DNA of 64,000 nucleotides from NCBI GenBank assembly GCA_021647785.1, contig JAKIUC010000004.1:1-64000 (forward strand), given 5' to 3'. The notes under the pieces were generated by a model. The model did not search any database. It was not told the origin of the DNA and saw only the letters and a list, made by a program, of their open reading frames with translations. The position numbers were made by a program, and so were the translations under genes. Within the stretch, counting starts at the first letter, position 1, and every line of letters begins with the position of its first letter. The DNA comes from Melioribacteraceae bacterium (GTDB lineage: Bacteria; Bacteroidota; Ignavibacteria; Ignavibacteriales; Melioribacteraceae). Of the stretch, positions 51,159-60,214 are shown piece after piece.

Positions 51159-53471
51159 ATGAAAAAAAATTATATTTCTCTATTTATATTATTCTCCTTT
51201 CTCTTCGTGCAATCTCATTGTTTAATTGCAGAAGAGCGTGGAGTAATTAACTTATCTGGCGAATGGGATTTTGAACAAACAGATAAAGCCTGGCCTCCCT
51301 CACTATTTACAAGGGTTATTTCAGTTCCTGGGTTAATTGACCTTGCTATCCCAAAAATTGAAAAATATAATGAATTGTTTCTCGGAGACCAAGATCCAAA
51401 GTATAGTTGGTATCGCAAAACTTTTACAGTTCCCCAAAAGTACTTAGACAAAAAAGTAATTCTTACTATTCTTAAAAGCCGTTTCAACACACAAGTAATT
51501 ATTAACGGTATTGATGTTGGCACATATTTAGAAACCAGCACTCCAATTGAATGTGATTTAACAAAATTTATTAAACCTAACGAAGAAAATACGCTGCTTG
51601 TAAGGGTTGATGATATTAACCGTAACCCTGTGCAGTCAGCATACTCAAAGGATATTGAACAGTTCACATATATTCCGGGAATTTGGGATGAAGTATTCAT
51701 TTCATTTACAGGACCCGTAAGGGTTGCACGTTCTCTTAGCTTGCCAAATGTTAAAGAGAAAAAAGTAACAGTAAAGCTGCAATTACAAAACCATGACGAT
51801 AAAATAAAACATGAATTTTCACTTCTCGATTACGACACAGAAGTTTCAATATTTATCAAAGAGAAAAAAAGTGGAAAGAGAGTTAGTGCCATTCATAAGA
51901 TAAACACAAAAGTAAAATGTTTGAATCGTAAAGAAGCTGCAATAGATATTCCACTTGATGAAGTAAATTTATGGTCGCCAGATAGTCCGTTTCTTTACGA
52001 GGCTGTTATTGAAGTTACAACACAAGGGGAAGTATCGGATTATATTACTGACACTTTTGGTATGCGTGATTTTGGAACTGCAAACCGTAAGTTTGTTTTG
52101 AATGGAGAGGAAGTAGTTCTGCTTGGCTCAAATATTAGTCTTGCTCGATTCTTTGGTGATAGAGAACGGAGCAACTTGCCGTGGGATAAGGAGTGGGTTA
52201 AGAAATTACTAATCGATATACCTAAATCACTCCGATGGAATTCCTTTAGGAATACAATAGGGCTGCTGCCAGATTTCTGGTACAGTTTGGCAGATGAATA
52301 TGGTATTATGATTCAAGATGAGTGGCCTATGTGGAAGAACAGAGGATGGAATAATCAGATTGAAAAAGAATATACTGACTGGGTTTGGGTAAACGGCAGT
52401 CACCCTAGTATTATTATCTGGGATGCGATGAACGAATCGAGACATGAGTACATAGGCAAGGTTGTAATCCCAAAACTGAAAAAATTAGACCCAACACGTA
52501 TATGGGATGCGGGGCATATGGATGCATCTAACATGGCACTCTATGAAATGGGTGAGCCTCACTATTATCCGTTTTTATTTAGCCAAAGAACGACAAAGGA
52601 AAAGCTTAATAAATCCCGCAGCGACTATAGGTTTGGCAGACTAATATATGACGACAAAAAACTTTATAAAGCAAAGTATTCAACCGTGCCTCAAGTTGCA
52701 AATGAGTATTGCTGGGTATGGCTTAATAGAGACGGCTCTCCTGCGTTTATTTCCAAAGGGGAAACGGATGAAAATGATTTGCTACCAAAAAAACATTACT
52801 TCCGCCCTTTAAATATTGAAGGGAGTGATAAAGAAAAAACACCCGGACTTTTTAAATTCTATTTAGGAAGTAACACAAACGCAAGTGCTAACAGAGAATT
52901 CCAGGCGTACATTCTTCAACTTCAAACCGAAGCTCTGCGGTCTCAGAGTTATATAAATGGAGTACAGAGTTTTACTTACCTCACAAATGATAAGGGCTAT
53001 ACAGGGGATTGGTTTCTAAATCCCATAAAAGATTTACTACCTTCACCAACGCTGGTTTGGCAGTTCCACAGTTTTTCACCGTTTGCTGTTTTTATTGATG
53101 AAGAGGATGGAAAGTACCTCAAGAACCCGCAGAGTTTTGAACCTGGAAAGATTCAGCCAATAAGACTTATCGGAATCAATGATACAGGAACTGAAATGGA
53201 AGGTGAGTTAAACCTTAAAATAATTGATATCAATAATGAAACTATTGTAAGCGAAAGGCTAAGTATTAAACTCGCACCTCACTTTAAAGAATTTATTGCA
53301 GCAAATATTAAAATGCCCTCCAACAGTGGTGGGTACATACTCGTATCTGAGCTAACAGATAAGGATGGCGTTGTACAGATTAGCAGAAGGTATATAAGAG
53401 TTGGCGATACCAGCGAAAGTGTTTCGTTTCCAAATTTAAAATTAGATTTACCTGAAAATTGGCCAAAATAA
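51159..53471 (+). CDS. Glycoside hydrolase family 2 protein
   Basis: A 770-residue secreted enzyme (signal peptide about 1-25). It has a sugar-binding jelly roll (LSGEWDFEQTD...YSWYRKTFTVP, about 30-195), an Ig-like domain (about 200-305) and a TIM barrel (about 310-600). The catalytic acid/base is the Glu of IIWDAMNESRHEY (about 424), and the VNGSHPSIIIWD strand is typical. The nucleophile may be the Glu in ANEYCWVW (about 515). Family activities include beta-galactosidase, beta-glucuronidase and beta-mannosidase; the specificity is not determined. It starts a transcript that continues with the 53487 amidohydrolase 15 bases later. Confidence 0.88.
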   Translation: MKKNYISLFILFSFLFVQSHCLIAEERGVINLSGEWDFEQTDKAWPPSLFTRVISVPGLIDLAIPKIEKYNELFLGDQDPKYSWYRKTFTVPQKYLDKKVILTILKSRFNTQVIINGIDVGTYLETSTPIECDLTKFIKPNEENTLLVRVDDINRNPVQSAYSKDIEQFTYIPGIWDEVFISFTGPVRVARSLSLPNVKEKKVTVKLQLQNHDDKIKHEFSLLDYDTEVSIFIKEKKSGKRVSAIHKINTKVKCLNRKEAAIDIPLDEVNLWSPDSPFLYEAVIEVTTQGEVSDYITDTFGMRDFGTANRKFVLNGEEVVLLGSNISLARFFGDRERSNLPWDKEWVKKLLIDIPKSLRWNSFRNTIGLLPDFWYSLADEYGIMIQDEWPMWKNRGWNNQIEKEYTDWVWVNGSHPSIIIWDAMNESRHEYIGKVVIPKLKKLDPTRIWDAGHMDASNMALYEMGEPHYYPFLFSQRTTKEKLNKSRSDYRFGRLIYDDKKLYKAKYSTVPQVANEYCWVWLNRDGSPAFISKGETDENDLLPKKHYFRPLNIEGSDKEKTPGLFKFYLGSNTNASANREFQAYILQLQTEALRSQSYINGVQSFTYLTNDKGYTGDWFLNPIKDLLPSPTLVWQFHSFSPFAVFIDEEDGKYLKNPQSFEPGKIQPIRLIGINDTGTEMEGELNLKIIDINNETIVSERLSIKLAPHFKEFIAANIKMPSNSGGYILVSELTDKDGVVQISRRYIRVGDTSESVSFPNLKLDLPENWPK

Positions 53472-53486
53472 AAAAAGGAAAAAATT

Positions 53487-54749
53487 ATGTTTAAGAAAAT
53501 TTCATTATTAATTATGTTTTTATTTTTATTAAATAACCTTGCATTTGCCCAGCAGCAAAAGTTATATGAACTTTCTGAAATACCAATTGTTGATATGCAC
53601 ACCCACCTTAACGGGAAAGAGGAATTTAAACATGCTGTAAAAGTTATGGACGAATGGGGAGGCACAATAAGCGTTTCGGTAAATACTAATGAAAAAGAAC
53701 TTATGCAATTCATTGCAGATTCGTTGGATAGCCGAATTCTTTTAAGCCATAGAGGGAAAGAGTTTACACCGGAAGAAGTTGTTGAAATGAAAAAGCAAAA
53801 TTATTCTGGTATTAAGACACACCTTCGCTATCATACTTTGGCTTCTACATTATCGCACGAGCAGATTGACAAAATGGGCGAAGTTGGACTTCCATTTATT
53901 GCAATGCACGTAGCAGACCCGCCAGAAGATATCTACTACGTTCCTGAAAAATTTATGGTTCACCAATTAGATGCAGAACAATTAGCACGCCGGCACCCGA
54001 AAACTAATTTTATTTTTGCTCACGGCTTCTACCTTACAAATAGGAATTCCGATATAGATACACTCCGCAAAATATTTGATAGGAACCCGAATATTTATGC
54101 TGATATTTGCTGTTCAAAATGGTGGGATGAGCCAGAGCCGAGCTTTACCAAAATAAGAAATCTGCTAATTGATTATAAAGATAGATTTATGTTTGGTACT
54201 GATTATGGTGTTAATCGTACAGCTGATGGTTTGAAGTTTTTACGCGAAAGACTTGAAACTAACAAAGCCCTTGCGTTCGGAAACAATGGTGGTCCTGGTC
54301 CTGGGTTTGCTCTTCCACTTGATGTATTGAACCACATTTATTACTGGAACGCTGCCAAAGTTATTCCCGGTGTTAAAGAAGCATTAGAAATAAATGGATT
54401 TGAAATTGGAAGTGAACCCCCTGCACCGCAACCTGATAAATACGGCAGAGATTATAACCCACAACAGTATGAGGTTATTCAACACAACTCTGTTGTGAAA
54501 ATATCAGAAAAATTTGAAATTAAAATTAACCTGGCACCTTATGGTCGTGCAGTAGAAGGAACATTGGAGATTTTGAGTTGGAAGAAAAAAGTTGTGAACA
54601 TACCTTTCTCTGGTAAATTTGAAGGTGAGCAAGTTTTTACTTGGGACCCCGCTGGCGAAAATGAACTTAAAATAGAGCCTGGTAAATACCGTGCATGGCT
54701 TATACTTGAAAATATGAAATGTGCTGAAACAGTATTTGTGGTTGAATGA
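53487..54749 (+). CDS. Secreted amidohydrolase with C-terminal beta domain
   Basis: A 420-residue protein. Signal peptide about 1-22. The metal-dependent hydrolase domain (about 30-300) has IVDMHTHLNG (H-x-H), 'GIKTHLRYH', 'FIAMHVADP', 'TNFIFAHGFYL' and 'FMFGTDYGVNR' (Asp). After a Pro-rich linker (EPPAPQPDKYG) a ~90-residue beta-sandwich follows, with strands such as FEIKINLAPYG and KYRAWLILENM, perhaps Ig-like. It follows the GH2 gene by 15 bases and is related to the amidohydrolase at 49533-50681, suggesting paired roles in the pathway. Substrate unknown. Confidence 0.8.
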   Translation: MFKKISLLIMFLFLLNNLAFAQQQKLYELSEIPIVDMHTHLNGKEEFKHAVKVMDEWGGTISVSVNTNEKELMQFIADSLDSRILLSHRGKEFTPEEVVEMKKQNYSGIKTHLRYHTLASTLSHEQIDKMGEVGLPFIAMHVADPPEDIYYVPEKFMVHQLDAEQLARRHPKTNFIFAHGFYLTNRNSDIDTLRKIFDRNPNIYADICCSKWWDEPEPSFTKIRNLLIDYKDRFMFGTDYGVNRTADGLKFLRERLETNKALAFGNNGGPGPGFALPLDVLNHIYYWNAAKVIPGVKEALEINGFEIGSEPPAPQPDKYGRDYNPQQYEVIQHNSVVKISEKFEIKINLAPYGRAVEGTLEILSWKKKVVNIPFSGKFEGEQVFTWDPAGENELKIEPGKYRAWLILENMKCAETVFVVE

Positions 54750-54806
54750 TATACTGAGCTTAAAATGTCTCTCTGTAGTTGAAGACTCTTTTAAGGAGTA
54801 GCTTGC

Positions 54807-54944
54807 AGAAACCTTCTCCCATAGGGATTCTATGAAGAGGTTTGTAGTATTAAATGTTGTTATATTTATTGCATAATAATCAATACTAATAATTATGATT
54901 AGTAGAAAGCCTCTTCCATAGGAATCCTTATGGGAGAAGGTTCT
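54807..54944. repeat. Long inverted repeat (~38-bp arms) between amidohydrolase and esterase genes
   Basis: The left arm 54807-54843 ('agaaaccttctcccataggg...gaagaggttt') is complemented, with a few mismatches, by the right arm 54906-54944 ('aaagcctcttcc...gggagaaggttct'). The inner 62 bp is AT-rich. It looks like a small palindromic insertion or MITE. Folded RNA would make a stable stem that could end the GH2 transcript, but there is no T-tract. Confidence 0.7.
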
Positions 54945-55010
54945 AAATCTGAATTATGCAATTGAACTAAAATAAACAAGTTGAAAAAATAAATGAACTG
55001 GAAGAATAAA

Positions 55011-56312
55011 ATGAAAAAACAATTATTTCTGCAAAAAATATTTTTTGTATTTCTTTTTGTATCCATCTCTTATGCTCAGCCGCGAGTTGAGTTTGTTGAA
55101 GTTCTTGTAGCCCCTCACCATGTTGATTGGCAATACAAAACAGGGGAGAATGTTACGTTTAATATTCAAGTACTGCAAGCTGGAAATCCGATTGAGAATG
55201 TAAAACTTAAGTACGAAATCCGGCATGAAAAAATGGAAATACTAAAATCTGATGAAATGGTTTTGAAGTCAGGTAAAATTTCAGTTGATGGCGGTACGAT
55301 GAATAGACCAGGCTTCTTGCGGTGTAAAGCAATTGTTTGGGTTAATGACAAAATGTATTCTGGAATTGGTACAGCTGGTTTTGATGTTGAAAAAATAGAA
55401 CCAACCACAACACTACCTGCTGATTTCAATCAGTTTTGGGAGAACGCTAAACATGAAGCATCAAAAATTCCGTTAGATATAAGAATGACTCTATTACCAG
55501 AGCAAAGTACTGAAACTGTAAATGTTTATCATATCTCCTTTCAAAATTATAAGAAAGATAGTAGAATATATGGCATGTTAGCGAGACCCAAAACTGATGG
55601 GAAATACCCCGCAGTACTTAAAGTCCCGGGTGCTGGCGTAAGGTCTTATAAAGCTCTGATATCTATGGCTGAAAAGGGGATTGTAACATTGACAATTGGA
55701 ATTCATGGAATCCCAGTTAATATGGAGCGGCGTGTTTATGATAATTTACGTAAAGCTGGTTTGGATCATTACTGGTTTTACAATTTGGATGATAGAGATA
55801 GATACTATTATAAACGTGTTTATTTAGGATGTGTTCGTGCAATTGATTTCATATTCTCTTTACCTGAATTTGATGGAGAAAACTTGGCAGTAACAGGTGC
55901 AAGTCAGGGTGGTGCTTTATCAATAGTAACAGCAGCTTTAGATTCCAGAGTAAAATGGTTGGGTTCTGTTTATCCTGCTTTGAGTGATTTAACTGGTTAT
56001 CTCAATAATAGGGCGGGCGGATGGCCTCACATGTTTAATAAGGCTAACGCTGATTTTAATAACAAAAAGGAAAAAATTGAAACTTCGAAATATTATGATG
56101 TCGTAAATTTTGCCAAACAATTAAAAATTCCCGGATTTTATACTTGGGGGTTTAACGATACTACTTGTCCCCCTACATCAATGTACTCTGCATACAACAG
56201 TATTACTGCACCTAAGGAGTTATTTCTCGCTCTGGATACTGGGCATTGGACTTATCCTGAACAAAGGGAAAAAATGGAAGATTGGTTGGTAAAAAAACTG
56301 TTGGGTAATTAA
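55011..56312 (+). CDS. Acetylxylan-esterase/cephalosporin-deacetylase-like alpha/beta hydrolase (AXE1)
   Basis: About 433 residues from ATG 55011, which has a GGAAG ribosome site; ATG 54993 is possible. The signal peptide is about 1-22. An N-terminal Ig-like domain (about 25-135) precedes the AXE1 hydrolase (about 150-433). Catalytic Ser lies in TGASQGGALS (about 298), Asp in GFNDTTCPP (about 381), and His in DTGHWTYPE (about 410). 'FQNYKKDSRIYGMLARPK' and 'VLKVPGAGVRSY' are typical of the family. It would deacetylate oligosaccharides outside the cytoplasm. Confidence 0.9.
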   Translation: MKKQLFLQKIFFVFLFVSISYAQPRVEFVEVLVAPHHVDWQYKTGENVTFNIQVLQAGNPIENVKLKYEIRHEKMEILKSDEMVLKSGKISVDGGTMNRPGFLRCKAIVWVNDKMYSGIGTAGFDVEKIEPTTTLPADFNQFWENAKHEASKIPLDIRMTLLPEQSTETVNVYHISFQNYKKDSRIYGMLARPKTDGKYPAVLKVPGAGVRSYKALISMAEKGIVTLTIGIHGIPVNMERRVYDNLRKAGLDHYWFYNLDDRDRYYYKRVYLGCVRAIDFIFSLPEFDGENLAVTGASQGGALSIVTAALDSRVKWLGSVYPALSDLTGYLNNRAGGWPHMFNKANADFNNKKEKIETSKYYDVVNFAKQLKIPGFYTWGFNDTTCPPTSMYSAYNSITAPKELFLALDTGHWTYPEQREKMEDWLVKKLLGN

Positions 56313-56411
56313 AGAGTGATATTTTTTAATAAATAGATATTACCATAATCCGCCGTGGCGAATCGTTCCTCTGGAGTTTGTAGTACAGTAGGTACGTTAT
56401 AGTGGTAAATT

Positions 56412-57989
56412 TTGGAAAACAAAAAAAGTGAGACAAAAATGAAATCGATATACTTCATATTAATATCAATACTAATGCTTTTGAGTAGCACGGAAAAAGT
56501 AGTAGCACAAACGGATAGCTGGCAGACTCTTAAAAATGAAACAAGCCAATTAGGTAAAAAAGAATGGCAGCCGATGTTAAAATATGTAGCTGATTTACAC
56601 GAAAGAAGCACACATCCAGCCACTTATCCATTTGATTATGAATGGGAGGAGATTGGACCTGGTTATGTGTATGGTCCTGCCTTTGGTCATTGGGATGTTG
56701 TACATCAAATAATTGATGTGCTCCCTTCATACCCTACACACGCCTTACATCAGTTGTATAAAACGGGAACAATTCGAATAAGCGAAATAAATGAAAAAGA
56801 ATTAAAGATAGGCACTAAAACTATTGCCATTATCGGGGCTACTATTATTGATGGTAATGGTAGTCAACCGTTACAAAACGCGACCGTCATTATTAAAAAC
56901 AATGTGATACACAGTGTTGGAAAAGTTGAAAACATCTCAATACCAAAGGATGCCGAGATTATCGAGGCAAAGGGTTTGACTCTTTTACCGGGTTTCATCG
57001 ATCCTCACTTTCACTATGATTTTGTTAAAGAGTTACCAACAAAATTTTTAAGAAATGGTGTTACTTCGGTAAGAGATCCGGGTGAATGGGTAGAGTCGTA
57101 TCAGGAAGAACGAGACTCCGGCTTACCTTTACCACGATTATTTCTTACTGGGCCGCACATAGAGATGCCACCAGCCGCCTATCCGGAAGATGCTTATATC
57201 GTCCGGGACAAAAAGGAGGCACGTACTGCTGTAAATGTGTTAGCTGATAGCGGTGTTTCGGCGATTAAGATTTACTTCCGTTTGTCCCTTGGACTGATAG
57301 AGGAAGTATGTGCCGTAGCACGTGAACGGGGTCTTCCGGTTACAGCTCACTTGGAAATTACCGATGCCAGAGAAGCCATCCTTGCAGGACTGGATGGCAT
57401 TGAACATGTTACTTCATTCAGAACGGCTTTATTGCCGCCTCTGGAAGCACAAAAATATCGCCAAGAAGTAATGAAGGACAACAAAGCCCGTACAAAAGGT
57501 CTCTATAAAATGTGGAATGAGCTAGATATTAATAGCCCGACAGTTGACTCACTCATCCGGTTTTTGGCTAAGCATAAAACATTTGTAACACCGACATTAG
57601 CGGCATTCGAGTATCGCATTGATGAGAATAAAAAAGATAGTGTTAAGTTGAATGGGTTTAAAAAGATGATGGCTTTTATTGGTAAAGCCTTCAAAGGGGG
57701 TGTGGAAATTGTGGTCGGTTCACACGGTGCTTGGGTGGGCTATGCCGAGAGAGGATGGTCTTTTCAACGGGAAATGGAATTGTTGGTTGAAAGTGGTATG
57801 AGTCCGATGGATGTTATTGTTAGTGCTACAATAAAAGGTGCCCGTTTCCTTCGTATTCAGGATCGTTTAGGAAGCATAGAAAAAGGAAAGCAGGCAGATA
57901 TTGTCCTGGTCGAGGGCGATCCATTAAAAGATATCAAAGCCCTATATAATATTAAATGGGTTATATTGAATGGAGTCTGGATTCGATAA
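56412..57989 (+). CDS. Chimeric protein: N-terminus of the GH63-like neighbour fused to an amidohydrolase
   Basis: A 525-residue protein. Residues 1-24 are a signal peptide. Residues about 25-116 (DSWQTLKNETSQLG...PSYPTHALHQLY) are nearly identical to residues 23-105 of the 58104-59408 protein. At base 56760 the match stops abruptly. From about residue 135 to the end it is an imidazolonepropionase/prolidase-type amidohydrolase (IIGATIIDGNGSQPLQNATVIIKNN, LLPGFIDPHFHYD, VTAHLEITDAREAILAGLDGIEHV, 'VGSHGAWVG', 'ADIVLVEGDPLKDI'). The H-x-H and later His are present. Its base composition is visibly richer in G+C than its neighbours. It is probably an acquired amidohydrolase joined to a duplicated leader. 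Confidence 0.82.
   Translation: MENKKSETKMKSIYFILISILMLLSSTEKVVAQTDSWQTLKNETSQLGKKEWQPMLKYVADLHERSTHPATYPFDYEWEEIGPGYVYGPAFGHWDVVHQIIDVLPSYPTHALHQLYKTGTIRISEINEKELKIGTKTIAIIGATIIDGNGSQPLQNATVIIKNNVIHSVGKVENISIPKDAEIIEAKGLTLLPGFIDPHFHYDFVKELPTKFLRNGVTSVRDPGEWVESYQEERDSGLPLPRLFLTGPHIEMPPAAYPEDAYIVRDKKEARTAVNVLADSGVSAIKIYFRLSLGLIEEVCAVARERGLPVTAHLEITDAREAILAGLDGIEHVTSFRTALLPPLEAQKYRQEVMKDNKARTKGLYKMWNELDINSPTVDSLIRFLAKHKTFVTPTLAAFEYRIDENKKDSVKLNGFKKMMAFIGKAFKGGVEIVVGSHGAWVGYAERGWSFQREMELLVESGMSPMDVIVSATIKGARFLRIQDRLGSIEKGKQADIVLVEGDPLKDIKALYNIKWVILNGVWIR
56515..56760 (+). repeat. Duplicated ~250 bp coding segment (matches 58166-58419)
   Basis: DNA of the two genes aligns almost base for base, mostly with third-position differences. 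The last ~40 bases (ctcccttcat...cagttgtata) are identical before divergence at 56761 / 58420. The source is the GH63-like gene, where the segment is part of a continuous enzyme. Confidence 0.85.
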
Positions 57990-58103
57990 TAAGAAGCCTA
58001 AATTGTCTGCTAAGGCACATTGGGGATCCTTTTTATCCGTTGTGTAGCAAGGGCATTATAGGAATATAGATGTGATTTAAAAAACTAAATAAACGAGGAA
58101 AAA

Positions 58104-59408
58104 ATGAGAAAGATTTATATTTTTTTGATGTTAATACTTTTATTTAACTTGGATTTTGTGCAAGCACAATCGGATAGCTGGGCGGGGCTAAAAGATGAAG
58201 CTGGGCAGTTAGGCAAGGAAGAATGGCACCCCATGTTAAAATATGTAGCTGATTTACACGAAAGAAGCACACATCCAGCCACTTATCCGTTTGATTATGA
58301 ATGGGAAGAAATTGGACCTGGCTATGTTTATGGTCCAGCTTTTGGGCATTGGGATATTGTACACCAGATACTTGATGTACTCCCTTCATACCCTACACAC
58401 GCCTTACATCAGTTGTATAATGATGTAAAGAATCAGGAGCCAAGTGGTCTTTTGCCAGGTTCAATTTGGATGATTGGTGGAGAGGATGTTCCTAATATGT
58501 CTGTTAAAAGAGACAAAGTAGATTGGAGTAAAAAGGATGCTGGGCATCCGCCGGTGTGGGTGGTTGCTGTTCAAGATTATATTGAATTGACTGGTGATAA
58601 AGAGGTTCTAAAAACATTCTACACTCCGCTTGTTCGTCAAATTACGTGGTTCGAGAATGAAAGAAAAGCAGAAGGCGAAGGATTTTATTACAATGATATT
58701 TTAATCAAAAAATGGGAAAGCGGTGTTGACCAAGGAATCCGTTTTGATGATGTTGATATGGGTGCTTGGGCTTGTATTGACGCTACCTCGCATGTTTATT
58801 GGCTTTATAAAATGGCTAACCTTTGGGGTAAAGAATTGGGCATGACTAATGATTATTTTGAAAATCGGGAAAGTGAATTATTACAGTTTATTCAAGAAGA
58901 TATGTACTCTTCCGAAGATGGTATGTTTTATGATATTTGGGCTACCAAAGATACAACCTTAAAACAAACCGCATTTGAAAATATGTGGCCCCTTGTAGTG
59001 GGTGCAGCAACTCAAGAACAGGCAGACCGCTTTATTGATGACTATTTGTTAAACCCTGATGTTTTTTACACAGAGCATCCTATTGCTACTGTTGGAGTTA
59101 AAGACCCTAAGTTTGAATTAAGAATGTGGCGCGGACCTGCTTGGAACAGTATGACGTACTGGGCTGCACGTGGATGCTTAAATTATGGACGCAAAGATGC
59201 CGCTGCAAAAATACTTGAAAGAGCTTTAGATGCTACTGCAAAAGTCTTTGATGAAACAGGTACAATTTGGGAATTTTATCATCCTCTCGGCGGCAGCCCA
59301 AAAGATTTAGAGCGCAAACCGCACACTGAATACAACGTACCTTGTAAAGATTATTTGGGGCATAACCCTATGATTGCTATGGCACGGATGTATGAAGCAG
59401 CAAAATAG
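58104..59408 (+). CDS. GH63/trehalase-like (alpha/alpha)6-barrel glycosidase
   Basis: A 434-residue secreted enzyme. Signal peptide about 1-21 (ends FVQAQ). The rest is a single (alpha/alpha) barrel: 'PPVWVVAVQDYIELTGDKEVLKTFYTPL', 'WESGVDQGIRFDD' (candidate Asp acid), 'DMGAWACIDATSHVYWLYKMANL', 'MFYDIWATKD' and 'LRMWRGPAWNSMTYWAARGCL', then 'TIWEFYHPLGG' with a candidate Glu base. This fits MGH1-like/GH63 or GH37 families, which cleave alpha-glucosides or alpha-mannosyl-glycerate types. Specificity unknown. Residues 23-105 are duplicated into the preceding gene. It is the last gene of the carbohydrate region. Confidence 0.82.
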   Translation: MRKIYIFLMLILLFNLDFVQAQSDSWAGLKDEAGQLGKEEWHPMLKYVADLHERSTHPATYPFDYEWEEIGPGYVYGPAFGHWDIVHQILDVLPSYPTHALHQLYNDVKNQEPSGLLPGSIWMIGGEDVPNMSVKRDKVDWSKKDAGHPPVWVVAVQDYIELTGDKEVLKTFYTPLVRQITWFENERKAEGEGFYYNDILIKKWESGVDQGIRFDDVDMGAWACIDATSHVYWLYKMANLWGKELGMTNDYFENRESELLQFIQEDMYSSEDGMFYDIWATKDTTLKQTAFENMWPLVVGAATQEQADRFIDDYLLNPDVFYTEHPIATVGVKDPKFELRMWRGPAWNSMTYWAARGCLNYGRKDAAAKILERALDATAKVFDETGTIWEFYHPLGGSPKDLERKPHTEYNVPCKDYLGHNPMIAMARMYEAAK

Positions 59409-59730
59409 AATAAAAATTTAGGTCTATAATCCTAAAGTATTTAATGAAATATAATTGAGGATAAATAATGAATCTTTAAAAGGGAAAATTTCATATTTTA
59501 TTTCTATTGATGATGTTGCTAATTAAATAGTATCAAATGTAAAATAGTTTAATACAAACTCATTTTAAACGCAATTTTCTTGTTGTGGAAAGTTGGGTTA
59601 TGCTCTCTCCCAGATATGGTCTCGACATTAGAGTCCCACGGGCAAGGCTTCTATTTTAGAGTAAATTATTAATCTCTGAATCACTACTTCCCGTTCATCT
59701 TCTTCCAAATATCACAAAAAAAAAGTAAAT
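59409..59730. other. Gap without recognised gene
   Basis: About 320 bases downstream of the GH63-like gene. I see scattered stop codons in all frames, no stable hairpin terminator, and no repeat until the MITE-like copy at 59731. A stretch 'ctctcccagatatggtctcgac' has the word composition of the intergenic repeats but no clear partner. Confidence 0.5.
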
Positions 59731-59858
59731 TATACCGACAATATAATAGTTTACGGAATTTCTCTCGCATGGCGGGATTGTGTTTCGGCAAAGTTCAACA
59801 ACCTTCGGTATATAACATCAAAATTGTCTCGCAGAGAAGGATAATTTGTGTTGTATAT
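59731..59858. mobile_element. MITE-like element (copy 3)
   Basis: About 128 bp, starting TATACCGACAATATAATAG and ending ATAATTTGTGTTGTATAT. It contains the inverted end 'ccttcggtatataacatc' and the 'gcatggcggga' word as in copy 2. It lies 35 bases before the ferredoxin start and could carry the promoter for it. It encodes nothing. Confidence 0.68.
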
Positions 59859-59893
59859 CTATTCCGATTAAGCATAAAAATGAAAGTAATAAA

Positions 59894-60214
59894 ATGAGTA
59901 AAATTAAACGACACATATTTGTGTGTGAAAACATTAGAGATAAATCTAATTCTAAACAAAGTTGTGGAAGGCTTGGTGGTATTGAAAATAGAGAGGAATT
60001 AAAGAGAAGATTGCGAGAGTTAGGTTTAAGTAAAAATATTAGGGCAAATAAATCTGGTTGTCTCGGTGCTTGTCATCATGGACCCGTTGCTGTTGTTTAT
60101 CCCGAGGGAAGATGGTATGGTGAAATAGAGTTAGATGATATTGAGGAGATTATTCAGAAAGATTTAATTAATAATGAAGTAGTTAAAAGATTAGAAATTG
60201 AAGATGACTATTAA
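59894..60214 (+). CDS. Thioredoxin-like [2Fe-2S] ferredoxin
   Basis: 106 residues from ATG 59894 (MSKIKRHIFVCENIRD). An open frame upstream comes from the MITE-like element. Four Cys suit the thioredoxin-like 2Fe-2S fold: HIFVCEN, KQSCGRLGG, and KSGCLGACHHGPVAVVYPEG. 'GRWYGEIELDDIEEIIQKDLI' is the usual C-terminal helix. It is a cytoplasmic electron carrier or sensor domain similar to the NuoE/HoxE C-terminal fold. It overlaps nth by 11 bases, so the two are cotranscribed. Confidence 0.88.
   Translation: MSKIKRHIFVCENIRDKSNSKQSCGRLGGIENREELKRRLRELGLSKNIRANKSGCLGACHHGPVAVVYPEGRWYGEIELDDIEEIIQKDLINNEVVKRLEIEDDY

Noticed and set aside
51215-51700. 161-residue minus-strand open frame
   Set aside because: Antisense to the signal peptide and sugar-binding domain of the GH2 enzyme.
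59846-59893. Longer N-terminus for the ferredoxin
   Set aside because: The extra residues are encoded by the MITE-like element end, and the family begins at the MSKIKRHIFVC segment.
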